This document shows, in pieces, positions 22,896 through 35,884 of a stretch of DNA of 64,000 nt; within the stretch, counting starts at the first letter, position 1; the number at the start of each line of letters is the position of its first letter. The DNA is from Equus caballus (lineage: Eukaryota > Chordata > Mammalia > Perissodactyla > Equidae), in NCBI RefSeq assembly GCF_041296265.1, contig NC_091695.1, positions 14,305,001 through 14,369,000 of the forward strand. The letters run 5' to 3'. The position numbers and the translations under genes are program-made. The notes beneath the pieces are model-generated. The model saw only the letters and a program-made list of their open reading frames with translations. It had not been told where the DNA came from and made no database searches.

Positions 22896-25800
22896 GAACC
22901 AATACACCAGAGTTTGTATAATGTTCCCATTTATCATTTAGAGAAAGAGAGGAAAAAATGGAGTTCCTGCTAGTTTGACTAACATAAGATTTCACGAAGT
23001 GGATGTAACAATGATATGACACATGATACTGATGGTCATGTCTCAACACCAGGACACAGAAAAGCAGAAGCCATGTGGAGGAGGAGAAGGAGGAAAGGAG
23101 GAAAACAAGTGTGACTCCACTAAGTTAACAGTAGGATTTCCAGCAACAGCTTTATCTTTTGAATTCATAAAGAAAACTATAAATAGAGAAAAGTATTACC
23201 AGAGATCAAGGAATGATTTTTTCTCATGCTGGAACACAGATTCATTCTGTCACTAAATGTGGTGCTTTTGCCATCACTCCCTGTCTTCTTCCTGATAAAG
23301 TAAGAGGCTACTTTAGAATATTAACAGCATGAGTGTTCTCTTAGGAAAATAAATACTGGAAATATCATTTTTATAACCTAATAGTATGCTCAAATGCAAT
23401 TTTTCCAAATTTCACATCAATATCTTGAAATGTCAGGACAAAATAAAGGTATTTTTTTGTTTAAAATAATAAGAAATTCCTTCACTGTAATTTCTTTTTG
23501 ATTTACAACTCCAAAGGGACATTAGAAAATACATGATCATCATTGATCAAGGACACAGTTGGTGATAAGGATATTGGTGAGAGAAATCACAAAGTTAAAA
23601 GCATTTTTATTATAGTAAAAAAGGGAACCCAGCCAAATGCATATCAGAAGAGTTAATGATTTTCAAGATAGTGGTCTTTCCACATTGTAACAACCACAAG
23701 TTGTTAATTAAAACTGAAATATCTCACTATATGCTCTTATGGATCTTTGCCCATGAAATATCATTATGTTGACAAAATATTTATAAATAAATACATTATA
23801 ATGATTTTATGCAAATTTTATATTTCATTCATTGTTCATATTACTGTTCATGTTATTATATAATGTTATATACAAATAGATATATAATTGATTAAGTATG
23901 TGGATTATGTCATATATAAATTCATGATTCTATAATTTCATAAGTATATGCATGTATATATAACTTAAAATGATATATACTGAATAATTTATAACTAAAG
24001 ATTATTTGTAAGAAAAAAGAAGCAAAATTCCAATAAACATACACAGAAACAAACAACAATCACAACTCAAAATTTTGAAAACCAATTTCCCACAACAACA
24101 ATCTCAACATACAGAAAGACCTGAAACAATAGTTTAGTTGGTCTAATTTAAAAACAATATGCATTGATTTGAAGACTATTTTATTCAAGCACACTAGTGT
24201 TAGCAGTGAGAATAAGTAACAGCTTGTAGCAAAGCAGTCCTGAGCTCTGGGCAAGTATCTGAGTGAAGCTTGGTTGTCACGGGATATAGTGACAGACTAA
24301 AGAAAAATAGAAAGAAATTCTTAAGATGTTATTATTGGAATCATAGAATAAAATTAGGTCTCAAATACTTCCAAAAACTATTACGAATAAGATTGGGAGG
24401 AAATGATTTTCCTTGTGATATAGCTAAAATATATTACAGTTCTCAGATATCCCATTTTAAGTAATTTTCCATAAATATGCAAGCAGCCTTATGTTATAAT
24501 ATAAACCAAATATTAAATTCCTTAAACACACACACACATATATACATACACAGGAAAATATTGAATACAGGTATTATGTAAATATAGACCTATTTCTATA
24601 AATGAGAAGATCTTTCAAAGATAAATAAACCACAGGTTAGGAAACTGTTTTCTGGCTGTTTGAGAACAGTACTGAAATCATACAGCTGGTAACAGATTAT
24701 TTTAGTGTGAGTAGATAGGAAATATTAAAAGTTTAAAATAAACCTCCATTATCATCTCCTAAACATACTCACAACTAAGCAACGTCCAGAGAAATAGACT
24801 ATCAAAAGACAAAGACCAGGTTTTCACATTTCTTAAAGGACTCATCATTGAAATGAGAGACTTTTTACATTTGATTTCCTTCTTTTGGGAAGACAAACTG
24901 CAGCTCATGGTACAGATGTGAATCTCAGACCTCCACAGGTTGGATGAGCATCCTTTCTGGTTTCTTGACACCAGAAATCATCATAGACATGCCGGTGTTC
25001 TCAGTCACTGCTCAGTAGATGCCTCTGCTTTCACTTTGATAGAAAGTACTTGCTTTCACAAATAAAACAATTTTAAAATTCAATATGTTCTCTAAAACTC
25101 AAACATCTTGGGATAAAGGCACAATACAGACAGTAAATGCAAGTGCAGAAACTAAAGGAATATGGGCCCAAATCATCAATTCTACTCAGAAAAGTCTTCA
25201 AGTGTTTTAATGATGGAACAGCTGAAACTGTCTTTCTTCCCTTAAAATGAGAATATTTGTATACGCTCTACCAGCTTCATTGATTCATTATGAAATTGAT
25301 GTAAGTTAATGCATGATATCATACTCCAAAAACTTTAACAATCACTCATCTTACATTTTTATGAGAAATTTCACATACACACACAGAATAAAATTGTATG
25401 TTCTCCTTTTGGATTATTTATATAAAAATATATGCTTTCTTCTCTCCAATAATTTAACAGTCACATAATACAGTATGTGTCTACTTTTACTTAGCTCTAC
25501 TTAGCTTTTCACAGAACTTTATATTTAGCTCTCTTCAATCATACAAACATATTCATTATTTGTGTGTTTGGGAGAAGGTGGCAGATGGTTTTGTTAAGTT
25601 CTGTTGTTAACTCATTAGCTATGTCTTAGGTATTTCAGCATAAAAGAAGAGTAAATTACAATATATGCAGATAAAATAATGAAGCCATAAGTCAATCAAA
25701 ATCTACACAACTCAAGGAATTGTCAGAAAATTATACGCAGTTGTGAAAACCTCAATACGACAATATTAGAGTGTCTTTAGACACAAATTGGAAGCTACTA

Positions 25801-26486
25801 CGATGTAATAAGAGAAAAAATAGTTTCAAAATCCAATAAAATGGTCAGTAGAGGAATGAAGTTAGCTACATGATGGATTAGGGTTGCAGATTAAAAGCAG
25901 GAAAAAATATGATTAAATGTAGTGAAATAAATGGCACATATTGTAATCCAATTCCTTTATAATTTATGAAGTCCTTCTTATAATAACTCTAACAAGGGAT
26001 GTGTTAATGGCAAGAAAACAATTCCAGATGATAGCCAAAAGTCTCTTGGCTGATATACAACTTGGGTCTTCTGAAATGGAATCATGACATTCTTGAGATC
26101 GTTTAATTGCTTTGTAATGAGTATTTTTGACTCCAAGAAGCTTGTATTTAACATAGAAATGATGAACTGAAACACACTAATCACAGTGTTTAAGATAATT
26201 AATAGATTAGGTCATCTGATTGGCCATGTTTGTGAGAAAAATTTCAAATACATAATTCAGAAATTGACTTTGAATTTGGTTTTTTGTTGAAAAGTGAAGG
26301 GAAATTTCTGTGTTTATGCATATTATCAAAGTAGATGTTAGAAATGAATCAAAATTAAGGAATAATGCACAAGAAAATAAATAAAATCACATCTGAGATG
26401 TTCTTACCAAATTATTTTTCTGACTTATTCTCAGGATGTGACTCACTCTCATGGATTTCATTTGCCTTATCATCTTGAGCAAGTTT
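22896..26486. other. Long intergenic stretch, nothing supported
   Basis: About 3.6 kb of AT-rich sequence. It contains a short (CA)n tract at 24527-24538 and TA-rich stretches near 23770-23960. Open frames such as 23023-23256 (plus) and 24060-24254 (minus) have no recognisable domain. Confidence 0.45.
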
Positions 26487-26705
26487 AATGGTTCTCACCC
26501 AGGGATAATTTTGCCTCCAAGGAGATATTTGGTAATGTTTGAATATATGTTGTTTGTCATAAATAAGGAGGAAGCTGCTGGCATCTAGTAAGCAGAGACC
26601 AGGGATGCTGCTAAACACCCTAAAATGTACAAGGTAGGTCTCTCCCCACCTCAACAAAGAAATATTGGCTCAAAAGGTCAGTAGTGCTGATTTTAGAATC
26701 TCTGG
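26487..26705 (+). mobile_element. MER20-like hAT element
   Basis: It reads 'atggttctcacccaggga', 'gctgctggcatctagta', 'gaccagggatgctgctaaac' and 'tcagtagtgctgatttta' in MER20 order and orientation. The length, about 219 bp, fits that non-autonomous hAT-Charlie element. Confidence 0.75.
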
Positions 26706-26958
26706 GCTAGATAAACTCTTAATAATTGTATAGTTTACAAATACATTGTAAACTACTTATCTTAGGCTAACTTATTTTGCAAAATTAAAGCAAACCTTAG
26801 CTTTAATGGGTGTCTCTTAAGGAAGTTGGTGGGTTTCTTCATGCAAACATATGTCCATTAGCACCATGGAGTACGCTGTACTTTGTACTCTGACGAAGTC
26901 TTCTTAGTAGGGCAGATGTTTTAACATGATGAAGAATCCTTAAGTTGTATATTGAGTT

Positions 26959-26990
26959 CTTTTTTGGTTTTTTTTTTTTTTTTTTTTTGC
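26959..26990. repeat. Poly-T tract
   Basis: A run of more than twenty T residues with a GG interruption. No SINE body is attached on either side, so it may be simple slippage. Confidence 0.75.
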
Positions 26991-27139
26991 CCTCTGTCAA
27001 CATCTCAGAACATTTGGAAAGCTTCATAGATATTTAAAAAATGCCTAATTTCTCCTAGGGAATCAACACCTAACTGTTGTCTTGAAATCAAAAAATCATA
27101 TAACAGTGGTAAAATAATGAACAACAACACCACATTACA

Positions 27140-27330
27140 TTATAATAGGCATTTTCTAAGAGCTTTACATACACTCTATGAGATCATTTATGCATATTTG
27201 ATCACCTCTCAACTCATACATATACTAGGATCTTTATATATATTAGTTCATTTACTCCTCAAAGTAACCCATTACAGTGGGCAGTATCTTATTGTCTCCA
27301 TTTTCAGGGTTACATCCAGTGTAAACTAAC
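27140..27330 (-). mobile_element. MIR-like fragment
   Basis: The phrases 'agagctttacatacactcta', 'agttcatttactcctcaaag' and 'ttgtctccattttcagggtt' follow the 3' portion of an inverted MIR. Boundaries are approximate. Confidence 0.5.
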
Positions 27331-27939
27331 CCAGTCATTTAAATTTGCATAATTACTACGAAATAAACAATATTGTATATTCACGTGTTTACAGTTTATT
27401 TCTTCAAATTTGTCAAGATAAAACAAAAAGAAAATGGAGACTGAAGGATCAAAAGCAACCACAGAAATAGTCTGATAATTTAATCATTGAAATCGATCCC
27501 AAAGAGAGAAATGCTTGTATTTCAATTAGTTTGCAGTGTCAATTTATGGAATAAAATGATTGAGGCAAATATTCACCTGTTCTTAAAGATAGAGTCTCAA
27601 AGATTATGTCAGTAATGTTTGTGCAAATAATTAGTAATGTATATGGTTTATAATCTTGATGCTCTTCCCAAACTTGTTTGGTTTTCACATGTCCCACTGG
27701 AATGGAAGAGTAGAGGATCTCTTACAGTAATCACTCTAGCCCAGAGGGAAGCAGTGTCTTATAACTTCATGCAGTCCTGATATTAGCAGACTATTGCTAT
27801 GGGCCTTCTATCTGATTTCCTGAGAGCCAGTGAAACCACCATCACCCATCATGAGTAATATCAGATTTTCCTGATTGTAGATGTTCTGTAAGTGCAGAAT
27901 ATAGACTTATTTTCCCAAATACAGAAAGCTGCATTACTC

Positions 27940-27975
27940 ATCCATTCATCCATCCATTCCATCCATTCATCTATT
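27940..27975. repeat. (ATCC)n-like tract
   Basis: An imperfect catccattc tract. It lies at the start of a diverged old-repeat stretch (about 27930-28140) containing 'ccaggtactatacaggtatt', of a kind also hinted at near 43930. Confidence 0.65.
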
Positions 27976-28427
27976 AAACACATGTGTAATAAGGATGTGC
28001 CATATACCAGGTACTATACAGGTATTGCACAAATAAAACAAGAAATATATTCCCTGCTGCCAAAGAGTTTCTAATATGGGAGAGTTGACAGACAACTCAA
28101 CATATACCTTCAATACAACATGATAAACAATATAATGAATCAATGTGCAAAGTATTTTGGAAAGCTAATTGGGGAACGATTATTACTTATTTTAATTCAG
28201 GAATTTTTCACAGAGTAGAATAATTTTGGAGAGAACATTTCTGCAAGAGAGGACAAATATTTCAAAGTATTGAAGATGAAATATTATCATTATTTCTGAA
28301 AAATGGTGATAAATTGAAAATATTTGACATATAAGGCTTTCATGGCATGGCACTGATAATGAGACTGGACGGGCAGGCTATGACTTGAATATTCTTAAAT
28401 GATTTAAATTCTGATTCATTTGAAAGT

Positions 28428-29353
28428 CTAGTTTCTTTCTAATAGCTTTTTGAAGGCGTTTTTTACATCCTTGTTTCTGAAACTGTAGATTATTGGGTTC
28501 AACATGGGAAAGACAACAGTATAAAACACTGCAACTATCTTGTCAGTGTCTAGGGAATAGCTGGTGGTGGGACGTAAGTACATAAACAGTAGTGTTCCGT
28601 AGAATAAAGTGACTGCTACAAGATGGGATGCACAGGTGAAGAATGTTTTGCTTCTACCACCTGAGGACTTGATACTCAAAACAGTGATGAGGATGCAGAA
28701 GTAGGAGATAAATATGAACACAAAAGTAGTGGTCTGAATGAAGCCACACAAGGCAAAGAGCAGAAGCTCATTGAAATGAGTATCTCCACATGATAAAGCC
28801 AAGAGAGGTGGGATATCACAGAAAAAATGGTTGACAATATTGGAGTCACAAAATGGCAGCCTGAATGTGAGGCAAACATGTACCATCGAAGTCACACTTC
28901 CACTGAAGTATGCCAACACAATGAAACAGATACAAACTCTCCTGGATATAAGAGTAGGATAGAGCAATGGGTTACAGATGGCTGCATAGCGGTCATATGC
29001 CATTGCTGCCAGGATAAGACACTCAGCATCAGCAAAACAACCAAAGAAAAACATTTGTAGTGCACAGCCATAGGGAGAAATGCCTTTCCTGGATGCTAAG
29101 AAATTCGCCAGCATTTTAGGAGTGATTGCTGTAGAATAGCTGATGTCTAAGAAAGACAAGTTGCTGAGAAAGTAATACATGGGGGTTTGAAGATTGAACT
29201 GATATTAACTAGGATTATTAAACCCATATTTCCTACCAGAGTTAGTGTGTGCACCATGAGAAATACCAAGAATAGTGTGACTCTGAGAGGTAGAGAATCT
29301 GTGAATCCAACAAGTAGGAACTCCATTGGCATGGTATAATTACTCTGCAGCAT
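28428..29353 (-). pseudogene. OR5AS1: OR5AS1 olfactory receptor with a single frameshift
   Basis: An odorant receptor of the class II OR5 family, strongly like human OR5AS1 as recalled ([21 protein letters not shown] here). The ATG at 29353 is chosen because it gives this conserved start; the upstream frame has no other ATG. Motifs are NYT glycosylation site, [10 protein letters not shown] (TM1), [12 protein letters not shown] (TM2), MAYDRYAAI (TM3), [17 protein letters not shown] (loop 2), TFFTCASHL (TM6) and [16 protein letters not shown] (TM7). One base is missing near 29193-29196, at about codon 53, between TM1 and TM2. Each side is otherwise open, and 926 nt is one short of 309 codons. 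A conserved S of the TM6 KAFSTC motif is F here. It ends LLERN-stop, shorter than the human tail. This could be a recent null allele or an assembly error. Confidence 0.92.
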
Positions 29354-29861
29354 CTTCTTGATTTTCTCATTTTTCTCATCCAAAATAGATGGGATCAGAA
29401 TACGACAGTTGCCTTCAGTTATCGATGAATGAGGAATATCTTTATTCTCCCTTCTAAGAATGCAAATGGAAAGATAATAAAATCAGTTATAGCAATTTCT
29501 ATGACATATTTGATTTGTTTTGTTTTCTTGTCATTTTCCTTAAAAGAGATAATCTTCATTGATACCAGAGGATGCTATTCAGAGATGTTGTTTTGAGGTG
29601 CAGTAACTCATTAAAAGCTGTGCACATTGAGAAATGATATTAGTTCCTTTCAGGCTGAAAGGGGATGGATGTGACTCACTTGGTAAGTCCTGGTAGAATC
29701 ATGAGAATTGATAAAATCTTCAGGGGTAAAGCTTTATTTTCCAGTCCTAAAATCACATTCTTTCATGTAAAGGAAAGTAAAGTTGAGAAAAATTCTAGGA
29801 AAAAATTATCCACAGGTAAACTAGATAACTCCATAGATGAATATCTGTGATCTTGGGAGTT
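29354..29861. other. Upstream flank of OR5AS1
   Basis: This non-coding stretch should carry the OR5AS1 promoter and 5' exon, but no TATA box, homeodomain or Olf1/EBF site can be asserted by eye. Confidence 0.4.
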
Positions 29862-30005
29862 AGTTCAACATAACGGTTAAAGCACAATAGTTATGCAATA
29901 GAAGACTAGGTTCAAATGTTGGCTTTGCTGCTTACTGATTGTGTGACCTTCATAAAGTTGTTTAACCACTCTGTGATGGTTAGAGAAATAAATGAATAGA
30001 TATTT
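29862..30005 (+). mobile_element. MIR SINE
   Basis: The core 'actaggttcaaatgttggct', 'ctgcttactgattgtgtgac' and 'gttgtttaaccactctgtga' match MIR well. Among the better-preserved MIR copies in the window. Confidence 0.85.
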
Positions 30006-31047
30006 GCAAAACATTTATGTAACTGACATAATCAACACTAATATGAGTACTTATTAAATAAAATCTGTTAAAAGAAATAAATTGACTTTTTCGTTTCTTT
30101 TTAATTGCTTACTCAATGGCATGAAATACTCAGTTGTCTCAAAATTCATCTTACATTTGTCATGCTGGACACATGATCTGTGGTCTCTTAGAAAGGAAAG
30201 CTGTGTGCATGTGTTCTATTCTATCCAAATGCATTGTCTGGCAGAAGAAAATCTTTTACATGTGCCTTATAATTATTGCTTTTCTCTTTTTAGGTTTATG
30301 TCTCATATCTGAGGTAAGACAATGCCTGGTGTGAAGTTCCAGAAACATTAAGTGTTTTGAAAAATAACTCTATCTCTACACTTACTAATGAACTTCTAAA
30401 CTGGGGCTCTATGAAAAAATGTATATTATAGAGTCTGAAGGAGAAATAATCAAGGGAACAAAATGATGGCTGCAAATAAAAAATAAATTATAATGGGATG
30501 GAATATTTAGTGAGAAGTTAAAGATTTGTAATTTTGGAAGTGGTTTAAGTGAGTAACAGTACAGTGAGTAATAAGGTAAATAAGTAATGGAGAGCTATTC
30601 TCTGTGTCACACCTGGTGAAACCTCAGAATTTCTCCTCCTCCAACAACATGACCTGTGACCTTCTAGGTGCACTGAAAAGTCAGTTTTCTTTGGGTACCA
30701 GATCTTAAAAAAGAAAAAATTAGATTGGGAAAAGATGGAAGGTAGGTGGTGAAACTATAGTGAAGAAATTTAAAACTCTTAAGGGAGAAAAACCTTTGTG
30801 TCCATGCTGTGCAAATGTCATGTCTAAGCTTTACATAATATTCAAATTCTCACTCTTGAATCCTTTTCTTTTTTATTCTTCTGAAATAATGATTAAAAAG
30901 CAATTCAGTGGTTAAATAATCTGCAATTAATTAGTCATATATATTCTATATTAAACTTTGAATAAGGAATTCCATGGTTAAAGAATCAATTAAATAATCA
31001 TAAAAAAGGTTCCTCTAAGTCATTTTTGTCGAATTTCTAACTAAAGA
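30006..31047. other. Intergenic, nothing recognised
   Basis: AT-rich sequence. Short overlapping open frames at 30082-30334 (plus) have no family resemblance. Confidence 0.45.
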
Positions 31048-31057
31048 ATTAATATTA

Positions 31058-31300
31058 GGGTCCGGCCCGGTGGCACAGTGGTTAAGTGCACATGTTCTGC
31101 TTCGGTGGCCTGAGGTTCGCCGGTTCAGATCCTGGGTGCAGACATGGCACTGCTTGGCACGCCATGCTGAGGCAGGTGTCCCACATATAAGGTAGAGAAA
31201 GATGGGCATGGATGTTAGCTCAGGGCCAGTCTTCCTCAGTGAAAAGAGGAGGATTAGCAGCAGTTAGATCAGGGCTAATCTTCCTCAAAAAAAAATAATA
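31058..31300 (+). mobile_element. ERE SINE (ERE1-like)
   Basis: The head ggtccggcccggtggcacag, B-box-like ggttcagatcctgggtgc and tail 'ctaatcttcctc' plus A-rich end are present. A 10-bp duplication, attaatatta, lies at 31048-31057 and 31301-31310. Confidence 0.93.
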
Positions 31301-31534
31301 ATTAATATTAAAGAATCTATAAACACCAAAGGTATATCAAATCTAGGAGATTCCATGTCTTTGGTTCCCAAAGATTATATCTAGTGAGATATCACTACTA
31401 GCATCAGCCTTTTGATTATGAGTTAACACTCTAAACTGAGGCTTCCTGATTATCATGTTTGCCTGCTTAATGGGCTTGATTTGTTATCACCGATACAGAA
31501 CAGGCAGCAGCAAGGAAGAGTAGGAAAGAAGTAA

Positions 31535-31640
31535 ATGAGTGTGTGGAGACCTGGACTCCAATTCTGATTCTACAAGTACAAATCACTTCACCTTTATGTC
31601 ATCATATGCTCATTCATAAAATCAGACCTACTCTATTTAT
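31535..31640 (+). mobile_element. MIR-like fragment
   Basis: The stretch 'gagacctggactccaattct' and 'cacttcacctttatgtcatc' fits a diverged MIR core. Confidence 0.5.
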
Positions 31641-32049
31641 CACAAAGAAGTGCCATCTAAGCAAATGAGACTGTGCATATACAAGAGCTTCATAATTGCT
31701 CAGTAAACTTTTATATTTTTTAGAGATTTATTAATAGAAATTGTTAAAATCCAGCACGTTTATCAAAACATGCTTTATTTCCTCACTAGAAACAACAAAC
31801 AAATGAACACACTTGCAAAAATTAAAAACTACACAAGCTCTCACCAGACAGAAATAAAGTATAACCACCATCACCACAAAGGGAAACTGTGACTTTTCTT
31901 TTCCTTGAACAGTTTTCATTTGGGTTTTCTATGAACTAGAGTCCTAGTATATTCTGCTACATTGCCTAGTTATCTGCATTAATGACAACAACAATGATGA
32001 TGAAAGCAATCAATACTAGCACAAATTATGAAAAATGGCCCAAGATATT

Positions 32050-32228
32050 TTCTGAGCACTTGACATGCATCATTCTACTTAATCCTCATACTGTCCTATG
32101 AGATGGATTTTATTATCCCTGTCTTTACAGATGATAAAACTGAAGCATAGGGATGTCGTTAAATTCCCAAGTATATATAGACAGATTCTAGGTCTCACTT
32201 CTTAACTACAATACTATGGTGCCTCTAA
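32050..32228 (-). mobile_element. MIR SINE fragment
   Basis: On the plus strand, 'attctacttaatcctcatac', 'ttacagatgataaaactgaa' and 'cttcttaactacaatactat' give the order of an inverted MIR. Confidence 0.7.
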
Positions 32229-32764
32229 TGTAGAAATATTTTCTCCCTCTGTAGGAATTTTTTGATACTTTATTTAAATATAGAGTCTTAGTGCCAAAAG
32301 GAATTATCAAATTCACACCTTTATTTTTCAGATGGGGCGACTAACTCACCTTCAAAAGATCATCCAGCAAGTAGCATGTCTATTAACGATTTTATTAAGT
32401 GTATATCTTATATCCATAAATAAGTTATGAGGTCAAAGTTTGACTTTCCTTCCTGGAGTCCCCATAAAACCTGTGAAACTGTCTAGAGGGTTTCTGTAGT
32501 CAATTGTTGAATGTGTGAGCATCACAGAGCAATTTCACTTTTCTTGAAGGATTCATCTCACACTACATTAGACTGGGATCAGAGTAATCTCCTAGAATAA
32601 GTTGAGCCCCACCGATTCTCAGGGAAATCCTATCTGACAGAGCTGCTATTTCTAAAAGGTGCCCGTGAATGGATTTTTATTTGCTACTCTGTTTGAAGTA
32701 TGAATGTAGAATATAGAAGAGAGAAAAATAAGAGCTAAATGTACACAATTTGCTGCCTCTCCTT

Positions 32765-32960
32765 TTCAAATGGCGTTGTGCTGTAGTCGTTAAATACACA
32801 GGATTTAGAGTTAGGCAGGATTGAGTTTATCCTCAGATGTGACATCTAATGTTGTACAGGTCATTGAACTTCTCTATGACTAAAAGTCTTTGTTTAATTA
32901 GCATAATAATATACCATAAGGTTAAAACCAAGATTAAACTAGGTAATTCATAGCACTGTT
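32765..32960 (+). mobile_element. MIR-like fragment
   Basis: The stretch 'cacaggatttagagttaggc', 'gtacaggtcattgaacttct' and 'gattaaactaggtaattc' follows MIR order with heavy divergence. Confidence 0.5.
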
Positions 32961-33829
32961 TACAGAGCTTGCTATATTATAGATTCTAGCATGAAGATGT
33001 ACCCATTATTATCTATTATTACTATTGATGCCTTTATGATTATTTAATAATTCAATATATGATCTCAAAATCATAAGTTCCCTGAGTTGATAGTTAGAGG
33101 AAAAATCACAAAACAGTCATTCTGAATGTGAATATGAATATGTGCTCATAGAAACTGAGGTTTGGATTACTGATGAGGTTTAGCGTAATTTAGCCTACTA
33201 AATTAACTAGGCCGTTGAATTTCCTCAAATTCCAAAATAGGCAGAGTCAGCTTCCTCGTCATGGCAATAAGGGGCACAAATGAAAAGACAGTGATTCTTG
33301 GAAAATGCCTTGGATAAGATAAGGTCAGATTTATGCACCCACCGACTCCCACTCATTCTCTCAGCCCATGCACACACACAAACTAAGAAAATCCCACGCA
33401 AAGTCAGTGAAGATACATTTCATCTAAGGTAAATCCATTCTCTTTGCAACACTCACAACAGATATTTTGTTGGTGCTTTAGGGAATCAATCACCTACCTT
33501 TGCACCATCTGGAATTTTGAATTATAGAATTTATTTTGTACAAGAGGCTGACAGCATTTCTCTCCAGATTTACAAATAGGTCTTACAAGGGATGAGTATT
33601 TATCTTCCAGTCTGTGACAAGTGGGACATTACCTCAAGATAATCCCCACCCCCAGGAGACCTTTGGACAAGCAATTACTGTCTTTCCAGTGATGTGACAT
33701 GAATGATTTGTTTTACATGAGAAAGATGAAGAATTGTAACATAATGGACTATAATGAAGCCAGTTACAGCATAACATACATCTCATAACACCTTGCCATT
33801 ACTGAGAGATCTTTGCTTAAAAAACAAGA
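32961..33829. other. Intergenic, nothing recognised
   Basis: Mixed AT-rich sequence before the L1 target duplication (first copy at 33830-33855). No gene was seen. Confidence 0.4.
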
Positions 33830-33855
33830 AGAATACAAATTCATTAATTATAACA

Positions 33856-35080
33856 ATGGAGGAAAATGGAGGAAAGAAAGTCTCTTCAACAAATGGTGCT
33901 GGGAAATCTGGACAGCTACATGTAAAAGAATGAAAATCAACCATTCTTTTTCACCATTTACTAAAACTCAAAATGGATCAAAGACCTAAAGATTAGGCCT
34001 GAAACAATAAGTCTTCTAGAAGAGAATATCGGCAGTACACGCTTTGACATCAACTTCAAAAGAATCTTTTCAGACACCATAACCCCTCAGACAAGGGAAA
34101 CAATAGAAAGAATAAACAAATGGGACTTCATCAGACTAAAGAGCTTCTTCAAGGCAAGGGAAAACAGGATGGAAACAAAAACACAACCCGCTAATTGGGA
34201 AAAATTATTTACAAGTTATTTATCCAACCAAGGGTTAATCTCCGTAATATACAAAGAACTCACACAACTCAACAATAAAAAAATCAAACAACCCAATTAC
34301 AAAATGGGCAGGGGACATGAAAAGACATTTCTCCGAAGAAAATATACGGATGGCCAATAGACACTTGAAAAGATGCTCATCATCACTAATCATCAGGGAA
34401 ATGCAAATCAAAACTACACTAAGATATCACCTTACACCTGTTAGAATGGCAAAAATATCCAAAACCAAGAGTGACAAATGTTGGAGAGGCTGTGGAGAAA
34501 AAGGAACCCTCATACACTGTTGGTGGGAATGCAAACTGGTGCAGCCACTATGGAAAACAGTATGGAGATTCCTCAAAAAGTTAAGAATAGAAATACCTTA
34601 TGACCCAGCCATCCCACTACTGGGTATCTATCCTAAGAACCTGAAATCAGCAATTCCAAAACACCCATGCACCCCTATGTTCATCGCAGCATTATTCACA
34701 ATAGCCAAGTCAAGGAACCAACCTAAGTGCCCAGCAATGGATGATCGGATAAAGAAGATATGGTATATATATATACAATGGAATACTACTCAGCCATAAA
34801 AAAGACAAGGTTGTCCCATTCACAATAACATGGATAGACCTTGAGGGTATTATGTTGAGTGAAATAAGCCAGACAGAGAAATAAGAATTCTGTATGACTC
34901 CACTCACAGGTGGTAGTTAACATGTGGACAAAGAGAACTGATCAGTGGTTACTGGGGTAAGGGGGGTCGGGGGAGGGCACTAGGGGTGAAGTGGTGTACC
35001 CACAACATGACTAATAATGATGTACAACTGTAATTTCACAAGGATGTTAACTATCATAACGTTAATAATTAAAAAAAACA
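33856..35080 (+). mobile_element. 5'-truncated young LINE-1 (ORF2 C-terminus and 3' UTR)
   Basis: A 1.2-kb L1 end. ORF2 codes ...[20 protein letters not shown], then a cysteine-rich part ([18 protein letters not shown]), then [13 protein letters not shown]; the frame is broken once near 34290. A G-rich 3' UTR (ggggtcgggggagggcacta near 34960) and an A tail follow. A 26-bp target-site duplication is perfect: 33830-33855 and 35081-35106. The sequence is closely related to the end of the 48-54 kb L1 but has a distinct 3' UTR, so it is a different subfamily or a different age. Confidence 0.95.
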
Positions 35081-35324
35081 AGAATACAAATTCATTAATT
35101 ATAACAGCCAATGAAAAAGAATGATTTCTCCTATAAATTCTTCCATTTCTTTCATATACTTAAAGATGCTTTACAGCATTTAGTTATATCAGAGAATTCT
35201 AAAGTACAATCTCAATATTATTGAGAAGAATCCAAGACACTGCAATTTTTGTTTTTTTTTTTTCCAGTTATGTGGGTTATTATAAGGAAATAGGCCTTAA
35301 ATGATAAGACTAAGATGCCAAGTA

Positions 35325-35490
35325 AGAGCTTATGACTCAGGCAATCTGGATTTAAATGTTAGTTTTGCCATTTCACAACTGTGACACATTGAGTTCCTCA
35401 TTTAATCTTATTTTAATAATTTTTTAATTGTGACTAATAATTGATCACCTCAGATTCTCGTGAGGATTGGGATAAAACATGTTAATATCA
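35325..35490 (+). mobile_element. MIR-like fragment
   Basis: The stretch 'ggcaatctggatttaaatgt', 'agttttgccatttcacaact' and 'cctcatttaatctta' fits MIR. Diverged. Confidence 0.6.
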
Positions 35491-35884
35491 GCCCCTTGTT
35501 CAGCAGATTGTACTCATTTAATGAATGTTCACTTTCTTATGCAATTATTGCACTATGTACAGCAGTATTTCTTATTGTTTTTAAATGTATTCTAAATTTT
35601 AACTTTCTTTAAATTATTGACAATGGTGTAGACTCTATACTTTAAGATAAGGGGGACAGAGTGATGAATGGATTAATACAGTTTGCCAGACTTGTTGCAA
35701 ACAACTGCCTTCTTTCCTAAATTTGGTGGAGAGATTGAAATAAGTTTCGTTGTTATTAGAAGGCTTCTTATCAGATGAAGATCACTGTATTTAGAAAAAA
35801 AGATCATCTTTCATCAATCAAAACAGAAATGTGTATGAAAAATGAAGAGCTGGAAAAATACAGCTTAAAAAATTTCAGAGTGAG

